DNA of 64,000 bases from Hirschia sp964351655 (GTDB taxonomy: Bacteria > Pseudomonadota > Alphaproteobacteria > Caulobacterales > Hyphomonadaceae): assembly GCA_964351655.1 (NCBI GenBank), contig CAYGPD010000002.1, positions 1 through 64,000 of the forward strand. The letters run 5' to 3'. Numbering within the stretch: the first letter of the stretch is position 1; each line of letters starts with the position of its first letter. The notes beneath the pieces were generated by a model that did not search any database, was not told the origin of the DNA, and saw only the letters and a list, made by a program, of their open reading frames with translations. Shown one piece after another: positions 41,944 through 51,053 of this stretch. Position numbers and translations under genes: made by a program.

Positions 41944-41973
41944 CTGTTTCTCACAGAACAAAGGAATAGAATA

Positions 41974-42528
41974 ATGCCCATTGATATGAAAGATTTAGAG
42001 CGCCGTATGGAAGGTGCAATTTCGGCATTGAAGGTCGAGTTTTCCGGTTTGCGCACAGGGCGAGCTTCGGTAAACCTCTTGGATACAGTTATGGTTATGG
42101 CGTACGGGGCATCTACGCCTTTGGCACAAGTCGCTTCTATCTCAGTTCCAGAACCTCGTATGATTGCTGTAAACGTGTGGGACAAAACTGTTGTTGGAGC
42201 TGCGGATAAAGCAATTCGGGAAGCAGGGTTGGGCCTTAATCCTGTTATGGATGGTCAGAACCTTCGTATTCCAATTCCGCCTCTAAACGAAGAGCGTCGC
42301 GCAGAGTTGGCTAAAATTGCAGGAAAATATGCAGAATCAGGAAGAATAGCAGTTCGCAATATCAGACGTGATGGCATGGATATATTGAAAAAAATGGAGA
42401 AAGACGGAGAAATTTCCAAGGACGAACAAAAGACTATGGAAGAATCCGTTCAGAAGCTAACTGATAAGTATATTGCGCTAGTTGATGAGAATGTAAAAAC
42501 CAAAGAAGCAGAAATTATGCAGGTATAG
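41974..42528 (+). CDS. frr: Ribosome recycling factor
   Basis: A 184-aa protein that splits post-termination ribosomes with EF-G. The three-helix-bundle domain I begins KDLERRMEGAISALKVEFSG, with LRTGRASVNLLD, and domain II carries YGASTPLAQVASISVPEPR; the C-terminal helix has VRNIRRDGMDILKKMEKDG. Length is standard. It starts 30 bp after pyrH, the usual pairing. Confidence 0.97.
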   Translation: MPIDMKDLERRMEGAISALKVEFSGLRTGRASVNLLDTVMVMAYGASTPLAQVASISVPEPRMIAVNVWDKTVVGAADKAIREAGLGLNPVMDGQNLRIPIPPLNEERRAELAKIAGKYAESGRIAVRNIRRDGMDILKKMEKDGEISKDEQKTMEESVQKLTDKYIALVDENVKTKEAEIMQV

Positions 42529-42538
42529 GTTGTTGAAT

Positions 42539-43282
42539 ATGCCAGCAGAGTATTCAACAGATCTTCAAAAAATTGCATTAGGTGGGGTAAGTCCCAATCA
42601 TGTAGCCATTATCATGGATGGCAATGGTCGTTGGGCTAAAGCAAAAGGATTGCCCCGCATTGCGGGGCATAAGGAAGGTGTTGAGGCTTTGAGGCGCGCA
42701 GTTGATGCGTGCAAAGCGCTTGATGTAAATCATTTAACAGTTTTTTCATTTTCAACAGAAAACTGGAGAAGACCAAAGTCGGAAGTTGATGCTCTCTTTG
42801 GGCTGTTAAAGCTGTTCGTAAACAGAGACTTAAACAGGTTAAATCAAGAAGGCGTGCGCGTTCGGATATTTGGATCCAAAGAAGGCTTGACCGAAGATAT
42901 TCTTGCTTTGATAGAAAAATGCCATGATACAACGCAAGACAATACAACTTTCAATGTAAATATTGCATTTAACTATGGTGGACGGGCAGAACTTGTTGAT
43001 GCGTCTAAAGCTATAGCCATTGCCGCCCAAAGTGGGAATTTAGATCCCCATAATATGGATGAAGCTACGCTAAGTTCATTTATGTGGTCTGCTGAGTTGC
43101 CTGATGTGGATCTACTGATAAGAACAAGCGGCGAACTCCGCATTTCCAATTTTTTGTTGTGGGGAATTGCTTATTCTGAACTCATGTTTCTGGATGTGTT
43201 GTGGCCAGATTTTGGACAGAGTGATTTAGAGTTAGCTGTAGATGACTTTAAGAGTAGAAGTAGACGGTTTGGGGGAATTTAA
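42539..43282 (+). CDS. uppS: Isoprenyl transferase (undecaprenyl diphosphate synthase)
   Basis: A cis-prenyltransferase of 247 aa from the ATG at 42539 (TTG codons at 42530 and 42533 are also in frame; no site decides clearly). It makes the C55 lipid carrier for peptidoglycan and polysaccharides. The catalytic motif is AIIMDGNGRWAKAKG, FSFSTENWRRP is the second conserved region, and DLLIRTSGELRISNFLLW the third. The usual Gln after the LLW motif is replaced by Gly (LLWGIAYSE). It begins about 10 bp after frr. Confidence 0.95.
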   Translation: MPAEYSTDLQKIALGGVSPNHVAIIMDGNGRWAKAKGLPRIAGHKEGVEALRRAVDACKALDVNHLTVFSFSTENWRRPKSEVDALFGLLKLFVNRDLNRLNQEGVRVRIFGSKEGLTEDILALIEKCHDTTQDNTTFNVNIAFNYGGRAELVDASKAIAIAAQSGNLDPHNMDEATLSSFMWSAELPDVDLLIRTSGELRISNFLLWGIAYSELMFLDVLWPDFGQSDLELAVDDFKSRSRRFGGI

Positions 43283-43351
43283 GCGCCTTAAATTATCTAT
43301 AATAAACAGTGTTGTAGATCAACGCAGCTTGAATATTAAAAAGCCAATTAA

Positions 43352-44191
43352 ATGAATTTACAAATCGCGCCCAAAGCTGGAAACTTTACTAAGAGAATTA
43401 TCGCAGCGATTGTTCTTGCACCGATTGGCGTTTGGGCGGTTATGACTGGGGGGGGAGCTTTATTAGTAATAACAGCTTTAGCGGCCATCATTTGTGCATT
43501 TGAATGGGCTTTGATGGTTAGTCGAGGACAGCCACAGTGGAAACGATTGAGTTTGTGTGGAATTCTGACTGTGGGATCAATTATTAGCGTATTGGTTGGT
43601 AGTTCCTCGGGTTTAACTTCTGTTATGATGGTTTCAGCTATCGCAGGTGGGGTTGCTTTCTGTGCAGGTACTATTCTAAAAAATCACCCATTCTCTCTAC
43701 TATTTGGCGCAATTTATGTGTCGCTTCCTTTTGGGGCTTTTATATATTTGCGGGAGTTTTCTGGTAACGCTCAGATGATGATGATTGCTATTTTTGCAAT
43801 TGTTTGGGGGACAGATTCCGCTGGTTACTTAGCTGGAAAAGCTTATGGAGGTCCATTGCTCTCGCCTAAAAACAGCCCTGGAAAAACTTGGACGGGAGCA
43901 GTTGGTGGTGCAATATATGCTGCTTTGGCGGGGGCCGCTGTAGCGAACCTGACACAAACCTCTTTAACTTTGTGGTTAGTATGGGCGGTGTTCTTGTCGA
44001 TTGCTTCGCAACAGGGGGATTTGCTTGAATCGATGTTTAAACGCCGTTTTGGAATAAAAGATATGTCCAATATCATACCTGGTCATGGCGGACTTTTGGA
44101 TAGGCTTGATGGTTTAATGGCTGCTGTAACTGTGGCGGCATTAATTAATATGTTTTTGCCGCAATTTGTTGCTGGATTGATGGGAGAATAA
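43352..44191 (+). CDS. cdsA: Phosphatidate cytidylyltransferase
   Basis: A 279-aa integral membrane enzyme making CDP-diacylglycerol for phospholipid synthesis. Seven or eight hydrophobic helices precede the C-terminal family signature, SQQGDLLESMFKRRFGIKD and IIPGHGGLLDRLDGLM. A run of eight G lies at 43448-43455 in the first helix. Upstream, in the 69-bp gap after uppS, there is a palindrome TTTAAG-CGC-CTTAAA (43278-43292, overlapping the uppS stop) and a TATAAT at 43298-43303, so a separate promoter is possible. dxr starts 1 bp after its stop. Confidence 0.95.
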   Translation: MNLQIAPKAGNFTKRIIAAIVLAPIGVWAVMTGGGALLVITALAAIICAFEWALMVSRGQPQWKRLSLCGILTVGSIISVLVGSSSGLTSVMMVSAIAGGVAFCAGTILKNHPFSLLFGAIYVSLPFGAFIYLREFSGNAQMMMIAIFAIVWGTDSAGYLAGKAYGGPLLSPKNSPGKTWTGAVGGAIYAALAGAAVANLTQTSLTLWLVWAVFLSIASQQGDLLESMFKRRFGIKDMSNIIPGHGGLLDRLDGLMAAVTVAALINMFLPQFVAGLMGE

Positions 44192-44192
44192 A

Positions 44193-45374
44193 ATGTCCCA
44201 AATCAAGAAAGTGTCAGTGTTGGGCGTTACTGGATCCATTGGAAAATCAACACTTAGTCTTCTCACCCAGAATTGCTCGGGAATGCCGAGTTTTGAAGTT
44301 GTTTCATTAAGTGCACACAAAAATGTTTATGCACTGGCGGAGGCAGCCATTCAAACAAATGCAGAATTTGCTGCTATTGGAGATAGTGCGCTTCTGGATG
44401 ATTTAAAGCAGCTATTAAGAGGCACTAACACCATATGTGCGGCCGGAGAGGAAGCTATTATTGAAGCTGCGCATCGGCCTTGTGATGTCTTAGTGTCTGC
44501 AATTACTGGAGCTGCAGCTTTAAAACCTACTTTGGCTGCTATTAGACAAGGCAGCAATATAGCGTTGGCCAATAAAGAGAGTATTGTTTGTGCTGGAGCA
44601 CTGCTTCTGGAGGAAGCCAAAAAGTTCAATAGCCGCATTCTACCTGTCGATTCTGAACACAACGCTATTTTTCAAGTTCTTGGCACTAAAAATCGAGTAG
44701 AAAAGTTAGTTCTAACAGCCTCAGGAGGTCCTTTTAGAGCATCTTCGATTGTGGAAATGCATAATGCCACTCCCTCTCAAGCAGTTGCACACCCAAATTG
44801 GTCTATGGGCGCCAAAATTTCAGTAGACAGTGCAACAATGATGAATAAGTCACTAGAACTCATTGAAGCTTCCTATTTGTTCGATATCCCTGAAAATAAG
44901 ATAGATATCCTAATTCATCCGCAATCGATAATTCATAGTATGGTGTCTTATGATGATGGGTCAGTACTTGCTCAACTTGGAACGCCCGATATGCGTACTC
45001 CTATCTCTTATGCTTTAGCGTGGCCAGATAGAATGAACGTTCCTGATGTAAAGCGATTAGATCTAGCTGAGATAGGATTGCTTGCGTTTGAAAAGCCTGA
45101 CCCTCTGAAGTTTCCAGCGATCGGACTAGCAAGAGAATGTCTATTGCTGGGGGCGTGGGCTCCAAATGTATTTAATGCTGTCAATGAAATTGCGGTAGAA
45201 GCATTCTTGAATAATAAAATAGGCTTTATGGATATTATTGGAGTGACAGAATCTGTTTTGCAGCAATTTAAAACAGGTTCGTATGGCGCAATTGCTAATC
45301 CAACCAACTTTGATGATGTTTTTGAATTAGACAATCTTGCAAGAAAAGAAGCTCTTCGAGCTATAAAGGCATAA
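44193..45374 (+). CDS. dxr: 1-deoxy-D-xylulose 5-phosphate reductoisomerase
   Basis: A 393-aa NADPH-dependent enzyme of the MEP isoprenoid pathway. The nucleotide site is VLGVTGSIGKSTLSLL, the metal/substrate motifs are LPVDSEHNAIFQ and LTASGGPFR, the flexible loop follows, and GAKISVDSATMMNKSLELIE completes the active site. It supplies precursors used by the UppS encoded two genes upstream. Only one base separates it from cdsA. Confidence 0.97.
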   Translation: MSQIKKVSVLGVTGSIGKSTLSLLTQNCSGMPSFEVVSLSAHKNVYALAEAAIQTNAEFAAIGDSALLDDLKQLLRGTNTICAAGEEAIIEAAHRPCDVLVSAITGAAALKPTLAAIRQGSNIALANKESIVCAGALLLEEAKKFNSRILPVDSEHNAIFQVLGTKNRVEKLVLTASGGPFRASSIVEMHNATPSQAVAHPNWSMGAKISVDSATMMNKSLELIEASYLFDIPENKIDILIHPQSIIHSMVSYDDGSVLAQLGTPDMRTPISYALAWPDRMNVPDVKRLDLAEIGLLAFEKPDPLKFPAIGLARECLLLGAWAPNVFNAVNEIAVEAFLNNKIGFMDIIGVTESVLQQFKTGSYGAIANPTNFDDVFELDNLARKEALRAIKA

Positions 45375-45428
45375 TGCCTGCATAAAGATATCACCTACTT
45401 GTAGAGTTTAAAAGGACTTGCTCTGGAA

Positions 45429-46628
45429 ATGGACGTCATAGCTAGCTCATTCGGAAGTTTGTTTTCGATAATTTCATCTGTACTTCCGTTTATCTTAATG
45501 ATCGGTGTTGTCGTTTCTATTCATGAACTGGGCCACTACTATGCTGGCCGAGCATTTGGAGCGGCGGTTGAATCGTTTGCATTTGGATTTGGAAAATCGA
45601 TTGTTGAAGTCACTGATAAACGCGGTACGCGTTGGCGATTGAATTGGTTGCCTTTGGGAGGTTTTGTCAAATTTGTTGGCTCGCAGGAGAGCGTGAATGA
45701 AAGCCATTCGAATAAGAAACAGCCGATTGGAAAATACTACTCAGAATTAGCTGCATGGCAGAGAGTTATCGTCTCCTTGGCTGGTCCTGTAGCGAATTTT
45801 GTACTTGCTATATTAATTTATGCGGCGATTTTTACTACTTTCGGAAAGCCTGTCTTTGGCGATGTTACTATCGAAAGTGTTGCTCCTCAAAGTGCTGCGG
45901 AAATCGGCGGCGTCATGACCAATGACCTCGTGATAGCGGTTGACGGAAGGCCTATTTCTAGCGCGGCAGAACTTATTGAGGCAGTCGCTTATAGTGCCGA
46001 TGAACCAGTTGAGCTATCGATTCTAAGGGGGGGGGATCCTTTAAAGCTGATCGTAACTCCAAAACGGGAGAAAGTGCGCAACGAGCGCCTAGGGATCGAG
46101 GATGAAATTGGTAGAATCGGAGTCGGAATTTCGTCCAAACTCGTTAAGCTTGAAAAAGTTTCACTACTAAATGCAGTGGGAATTGGAGCTGATCGGACAG
46201 CGGAAGTCATTAGAAAAACGATTAAAGTTCTCGGCCGCCTTATTTTTGGCAAAGATAGCTTCGAGAAAATGCGAGGTCCGTTGGGAATAGGTGATATAGC
46301 CGATAGAGTTGTTGATAGTAATATGAAACGAACTGATGTGGACTTCAGTGAGAGATTTCATGGTGCTTTCTGGCAAATGTTGGAATTGATAGCGATGTTT
46401 TCTGTGAGTATTGGATTTTTCAACCTTTTGCCTATTCCAATGCTAGATGGCTACTCAGCGTTGTTAGGTCTGTATGAAACTGTGGTTGGATCTGAAGTTT
46501 CTTTACGGTTTCAGGATTATCTGTTGCGGGGGGGGCTTGCGGTAGTTGGTCTTTTCTTTATCGCTGTTACTTGGAATGATTTAAGGCGGCTAGGGCTGCT
46601 TGAAATGTTTGGCGGCCTGTTGTCATAA
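45429..46628 (+). CDS. rseP: RIP metalloprotease RseP
   Basis: A 399-aa site-2 protease of the inner membrane that performs regulated intramembrane proteolysis, typically in the envelope-stress pathway and signal-peptide clearance. The zinc site HELGHYYAGRAFG is at the end of the first helix. A single PDZ-like domain spans about residues 140-220 (VTIESVAPQSAAEIGGV). The second zinc motif is LLPIPMLDGYSALLGLYE; most relatives read LDGG-H at this point, so the metal-binding Asp is kept but the following Gly-His is changed. It contains G9 (46027-46035) and G8 (46528-46535) runs with the frame intact. It is followed by bamA, the usual arrangement. Confidence 0.94.
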   Translation: MDVIASSFGSLFSIISSVLPFILMIGVVVSIHELGHYYAGRAFGAAVESFAFGFGKSIVEVTDKRGTRWRLNWLPLGGFVKFVGSQESVNESHSNKKQPIGKYYSELAAWQRVIVSLAGPVANFVLAILIYAAIFTTFGKPVFGDVTIESVAPQSAAEIGGVMTNDLVIAVDGRPISSAAELIEAVAYSADEPVELSILRGGDPLKLIVTPKREKVRNERLGIEDEIGRIGVGISSKLVKLEKVSLLNAVGIGADRTAEVIRKTIKVLGRLIFGKDSFEKMRGPLGIGDIADRVVDSNMKRTDVDFSERFHGAFWQMLELIAMFSVSIGFFNLLPIPMLDGYSALLGLYETVVGSEVSLRFQDYLLRGGLAVVGLFFIAVTWNDLRRLGLLEMFGGLLS

Positions 46629-46680
46629 CTCAATGAATAGGGCATTGCAGGATGTCTTTAGGCGTGTAGAGGAAAAAAGT

Positions 46681-49389
46681 ATGCGGTCTTTGTTTGCAAG
46701 TGCTTTGGCGCTGACGACATCAGCGAGTGCTTATTTTGCAATTGCAGATATGAGTGGAGCGGCTTTAGCTCAAGCTCAAGCTACGAATCCTGAAGCTATC
46801 TCTCGAATCCTTGTGGAAGGAAATCAGAGAATTGAAACACGGACCGTGCTTTCCTATATTTTGGTTGAGCCAGGTGACTCCTTTGATACCGAACGGTTGG
46901 ACCTCTCATTAAAAACTTTATTTGCAACGCAACTGTTTGCAGATGTTCTTTTTGAGAAGAGAGGGAAAGATCTCGTAATTCGGGTCAGCGAAAATCCTAT
47001 CATTAACCAAGTGATTTTCGAAGGTAATCGGTCTATCCGCCAAGATAAACTTGAAGAAGAAACAGAAGCAGCGCCACGCGAAGTATTTACACAAGCCCGT
47101 GTTCAACAGGATGTACAGAAAATTCTAGAAGCTTACCGCAAAGCTGGACGTTTTGCAGCTTCGGTTACGCCGACTTATAAACCGTTGGCTCAAAATCGTG
47201 TCGATTTGATATTTGAGATCTCTGAAGGGCCTAAAACAGGCGTAAAATCAGTGAATTTCATCGGGAACAATGTATTCAAAGATAAGAAACTTCGCTCAGA
47301 GATTGTAACACGTCAGTCTCGGTGGTGGCGAGTATTTGAATCTAACGATAATTATGATCCAAATCGTATGGAATACGATAGAGAACTATTACGTCAGTTC
47401 TATACAAATGAGGGATATGCCGACTTTCGTGTTACGACATCGGTAGCAGAACTTACGCCCGACCAGGAAGATTTTTATGTAACCTTCACGATTGATGAGG
47501 GGCCTAAGTTTAACTTTGGTGAGATTGAAGTTGAGACAACTCTAGAAAAGTTATCTACTGCGCGCTTGAAAGCAATTGTTCCGACACGTTCAGGAAACTT
47601 ATATGAAGCAGACCTGATCGAGAAAGCAGTCGAAGCAATAACGTTTGCAGCAGGGAGTGCGGGGTATGCTTCAGTCGATGTAAAGCCTAGAATTGAGCGC
47701 AATCGCGAAAACAACACCGTCAACATAACTTTCGTTGTTGACGAGGGGCCGCGCGTGTATGTTGAACGTCTGGACATTATTGGTAACACTCAGACTTTGG
47801 ATCATGTTGTCCGTCCGGAATTGTTGTTGGCTCAAGGTGACGCGTTTAATAGGATATTGTTAGATCAATCTAGAAATAGAATTAGGTCACTTGGCTTTTT
47901 TAAAGATGTAACAATTACTGAAGAGCCGGGTACTGCGCCAGACAAGACGATTGTGAAAGTAGCAGTTCAAGAGCAACCCACAGGTGAGTTAGCTTTCTCA
48001 GTCGGATATTCTTCTGCTGACGCTTTCCTTGTCTCTATATCAGCGACACAGCGAAACTTTCGCGGTCGTGGACAATCTTTAACAGCAAGTATTCAATCTT
48101 CTCAGTATCAAAAAAATTATGAGTTTCGGTTTACAGAACCTCGTTTCCAAGACAGAAATATGGCTGCAGGTTTTGACCTTTTTGCGTCAGAAACAGATTA
48201 CTTGAACATCGCAGGATATTCCAACTCGGTGGTCGGAACAGGTTTAAGAATTGGATTTCCTTTAGGAAACAGAACCCAATTAGGATTAAGATACAATCTT
48301 CGGTCCGACTCCTTAACGTTGGGGCAAATTAGGAATACATCGGGTGAGTTGATTGATCGTTGTGATGATCCTTCTCAACTCGGATCATCTGTGTGTGATC
48401 AAGAAGGTGACTATCTCACTTCTTCACTCGGATATTCTTTGGTAAGAGACCACAGAAACGATCCGATCGACCCAACCGGTGGTTACAGGGTTACTTGGCA
48501 GCAAGATGTTGCGGGGCTGGGGGGAGATGTAAACTATTTCAAGCAAGAAATACAAGCTTCAACATATAAAGGTCTTTTCCCAGGTGTGACTTTAACCGGT
48601 TCACTGAGTGCCGGTTTAATTGAAGGTTGGAACGGCGATGATATTCGAGTGAACAACCGCTTTTATAAAGGTGGCAACTCCTTCCGCGGGTTCGACACAG
48701 CTGGTGTTGGACCTCGTGAAGTTCAATATGAGGCGAATGTGTCCAATCAATTATTGGCAACAGGTTCGGGAGGCGATTACGCTCGCCCATATTATTTTAA
48801 TGCGAATACTAACTCACTTATTTTGACTGATAGCTATGTCGTTTCGACTACAGCGGCTGACGGGACTGTCACATCTGAGACTTTCCAAGCTGCTTTAGCT
48901 ACACAGGATGATAATGGAATTAGAGCTGTGACTGATGGAGACACTACGAATCTCTTTCAGGTTGCTGCAACAGATGAGAATGGTGAGCTGATTTTAGGGG
49001 AAATTCGGGCTAAAGGAAACGCTTTAGGTGGTAAGGCCTTTGCAATTGGATCGGTTGAGATGTCTATTCCGATACCATTTGCACCTGAAGAAATGGGTAT
49101 TGGTGCGGCGTTGTTCTCTGAGTTTGGTACAGTTGGTTTGTTGGATGATAGTGATAGAAATCGTATAACAACATCAAGAGCCGGATTAACCGCTGAACAG
49201 TTGAATGCTTTGAATTTTTCTGATCAGATTGTTATTCAAGATGACTTAAGTATGCGTGCAAGTGTAGGGGTAAGTGTTTTTTGGGATTCACCTTTTGGCC
49301 CAATTAGATTCGACTTCTCTGAAATACTTGCTAGTGAAGAATATGACCGGACTGAAAGCTTCCGGTTTAGTACACGGACCCAATTCTAG
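46681..49389 (+). CDS. bamA: Outer membrane protein assembly factor BamA, with long extracellular insertion
   Basis: A 902-aa Omp85 protein that folds and inserts outer-membrane beta-barrels. The chosen ATG at 46681 has a GAGG site and starts a Sec signal peptide (cleavage after about residue 32, ALAQA); upstream in-frame starts at 46600 and 46633 fall in or just after rseP. Five POTRA domains precede the barrel. The conserved loop-6 motif appears as GNSFRGFDTAGVGPRE, but the next conserved segment, GNALGGKAFAIGS, comes only after about 98 residues rather than a short link. The protein ends in FRFSTRTQF with the C-terminal Phe expected of an outer-membrane protein. Confidence 0.95.
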   Translation: MRSLFASALALTTSASAYFAIADMSGAALAQAQATNPEAISRILVEGNQRIETRTVLSYILVEPGDSFDTERLDLSLKTLFATQLFADVLFEKRGKDLVIRVSENPIINQVIFEGNRSIRQDKLEEETEAAPREVFTQARVQQDVQKILEAYRKAGRFAASVTPTYKPLAQNRVDLIFEISEGPKTGVKSVNFIGNNVFKDKKLRSEIVTRQSRWWRVFESNDNYDPNRMEYDRELLRQFYTNEGYADFRVTTSVAELTPDQEDFYVTFTIDEGPKFNFGEIEVETTLEKLSTARLKAIVPTRSGNLYEADLIEKAVEAITFAAGSAGYASVDVKPRIERNRENNTVNITFVVDEGPRVYVERLDIIGNTQTLDHVVRPELLLAQGDAFNRILLDQSRNRIRSLGFFKDVTITEEPGTAPDKTIVKVAVQEQPTGELAFSVGYSSADAFLVSISATQRNFRGRGQSLTASIQSSQYQKNYEFRFTEPRFQDRNMAAGFDLFASETDYLNIAGYSNSVVGTGLRIGFPLGNRTQLGLRYNLRSDSLTLGQIRNTSGELIDRCDDPSQLGSSVCDQEGDYLTSSLGYSLVRDHRNDPIDPTGGYRVTWQQDVAGLGGDVNYFKQEIQASTYKGLFPGVTLTGSLSAGLIEGWNGDDIRVNNRFYKGGNSFRGFDTAGVGPREVQYEANVSNQLLATGSGGDYARPYYFNANTNSLILTDSYVVSTTAADGTVTSETFQAALATQDDNGIRAVTDGDTTNLFQVAATDENGELILGEIRAKGNALGGKAFAIGSVEMSIPIPFAPEEMGIGAALFSEFGTVGLLDDSDRNRITTSRAGLTAEQLNALNFSDQIVIQDDLSMRASVGVSVFWDSPFGPIRFDFSEILASEEYDRTESFRFSTRTQF

Positions 49390-49401
49390 GAAATTTAGAA
49401 C

Positions 49402-49980
49402 ATGTCTTTTAAAAAATTATTTGTAGCCTTCTCAACGTTGTTCTTTGTTTCTCCGATTGCTCTTCAAGCGGTCGCGCAAACAAATGTTATGGTTATTGAT
49501 CAAGCAAAAATCATGACTGAATCAAAAGCAGGTAAAGACATAGCTAAAAAGCTTCAAAATATAGCCGAGCAGTTGAATAAAGAGTTGAAACCTACGGCTG
49601 ACTCTTTGCAGGCAGAGCAAAAATCACTTCAAGAAACGCTTGCACCGTTGAATAAAAATGCAATTGCTCAAGATAAAGCTTTGGTAACTCGTATTCAAAA
49701 TTTTGAGAAGCGTTCAGCTGAACTTCAAAAGACAGGCCAAATTCGTCAAGCAGAATTAGAGCTTACTAGAAGAGATGCTTGGAGTAAGTTTTTCGTTGCT
49801 CTTGAGCCGGCTTTGCAAGCTGCTATCGATGAGTCAAAAGCCGATATTGTTATAGACCGTTCTTCAACTATTCATACAGCTGATGGTGTTGATAAGACTG
49901 CTTTGATTATCTCGAAACTAGATGCGAGCACTCCAGCAATTGCTGTTACTAAACAAACACTACCGAACGCTAACAAATAG
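49402..49980 (+). CDS. skp: Periplasmic OmpH/Skp family chaperone
   Basis: A 192-aa periplasmic chaperone for outer-membrane proteins on their way to BamA. It has a Sec signal peptide (MSFKKLFVAFSTLFFVSPIA, cleaved near AVAQ), the start strand NVMVIDQAKIM, two long coiled-coil arms rich in Lys, Glu and Gln (about residues 40-120), and a C-terminal strand region ADIVIDRSSTIH. It lies 12 bp after bamA and 18 bp before lpxD. Confidence 0.93.
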   Translation: MSFKKLFVAFSTLFFVSPIALQAVAQTNVMVIDQAKIMTESKAGKDIAKKLQNIAEQLNKELKPTADSLQAEQKSLQETLAPLNKNAIAQDKALVTRIQNFEKRSAELQKTGQIRQAELELTRRDAWSKFFVALEPALQAAIDESKADIVIDRSSTIHTADGVDKTALIISKLDASTPAIAVTKQTLPNANK

Positions 49981-49998
49981 AATTTCGAGCGTAAAATA

Positions 49999-50994
49999 GT
50001 GATCGATCCTCGTTTCTACTTCCTGCATGGTCCACCTAGTATTGAAGAGTTGGCAAATGCAGGAAGCGCTGAAGTATATCATAAAGCATTGTCTGCTACT
50101 TCCCTTGAGGCTTTTACGGCTGCCAAAACGGGAGACTTAACATTCATTGAAACTTCAAAAAATGTAAATTTTGATGCTATAGAAGCTTCAGTTTGTTTTT
50201 CGCCATCAGAGTGTGCAGACCGGTTTCCAAAGACAACTACCGTACTTGTGAGTGCATTTCCGCGCTGGAGTTTTACTTTGAGCGCGCCTTTGATTGCAAC
50301 CCCAAAAGGTTTTGACTCAAATTCTTTAGCTATAGACCCCACTGCAAAAATGGAAAGTGGTGTTTACATAGGTCCAAATGCCGTAATCGGGGCTGGAGTT
50401 CAAATAGGTTCTGGTACATCTATCGGCGCAGGTAGTGTTATATGGCCAGGTGTTACGATTGGTCGAAACTGTACTATTGGGAGCAATGTAACCATCAAAT
50501 GTGCATGCATTGGTAACAACGTTAATATACGGGCAGGAGTAGTTGTAGGTGAGTCTGGTTTCGGGTTATCAATAGGTAAATCGGGTGCCGTGGACACACC
50601 ACATTTTGGTCGAGTTGTAATTCAAGAGAACGTAAGCATTGGTTCAAATACTTGTATAGATCGCGGTCTATTTGATGATACGGTAATTGGAGAAAACTGC
50701 AAAATCGACAATTTGTGCCATATCGCTCACAATGTGCAGATTGGCGCGCACTCTGTTCTTGCGGCTTTTTGCGGGATTGCTGGATCGACTACTATTGGTA
50801 CTGGATGTCAATTTGGTGGTGCGTGCAGCATAGCCGACCATGTTCATATCGGAAACGGTGTGAAATTGGCGGGAAATTCTGGTTTGATGTCTGATATTCC
50901 AGATGGCGAAACGTGGGGAGGGTTTCCTGCTAAGCCGTTAAAAACGTGGTTCAGAGAGAATGTTTGGCTATCTCAACAAATCCGTAAACGTTAG
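49999..50994 (+). CDS. lpxD: UDP-3-O-acylglucosamine N-acyltransferase
   Basis: A 331-aa trimeric left-handed beta-helix acyltransferase adding the N-linked hydroxyacyl chain in lipid A synthesis. It starts at GTG 49999. The N-terminal uridine-binding domain is followed by many hexapeptide repeats (IGPNAVIGAGVQIG onward) and the catalytic His in CHIAHNVQIGAH. In most proteobacteria fabZ follows here, but the next gene is lpxA after only 59 bp. Confidence 0.96.
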   Translation: MIDPRFYFLHGPPSIEELANAGSAEVYHKALSATSLEAFTAAKTGDLTFIETSKNVNFDAIEASVCFSPSECADRFPKTTTVLVSAFPRWSFTLSAPLIATPKGFDSNSLAIDPTAKMESGVYIGPNAVIGAGVQIGSGTSIGAGSVIWPGVTIGRNCTIGSNVTIKCACIGNNVNIRAGVVVGESGFGLSIGKSGAVDTPHFGRVVIQENVSIGSNTCIDRGLFDDTVIGENCKIDNLCHIAHNVQIGAHSVLAAFCGIAGSTTIGTGCQFGGACSIADHVHIGNGVKLAGNSGLMSDIPDGETWGGFPAKPLKTWFRENVWLSQQIRKR

Positions 50995-51053
50995 TGTTCG
51001 ACATCTGAACTGTAATCAGTAGATATTTGATGAATCTTTGAAAGTCTTTGACA

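Noticed and set aside
46027..46035. G9 run as a frameshift breaking rseP
   Set aside because: The reading frame continues intact through both G runs to a complete C-terminus.
46600..46680. Upstream in-frame starts for bamA
   Set aside because: 46600 lies inside rseP and 46633 yields a polar leader before the signal peptide; ATG 46681 has a GAGG site and begins the signal peptide directly.
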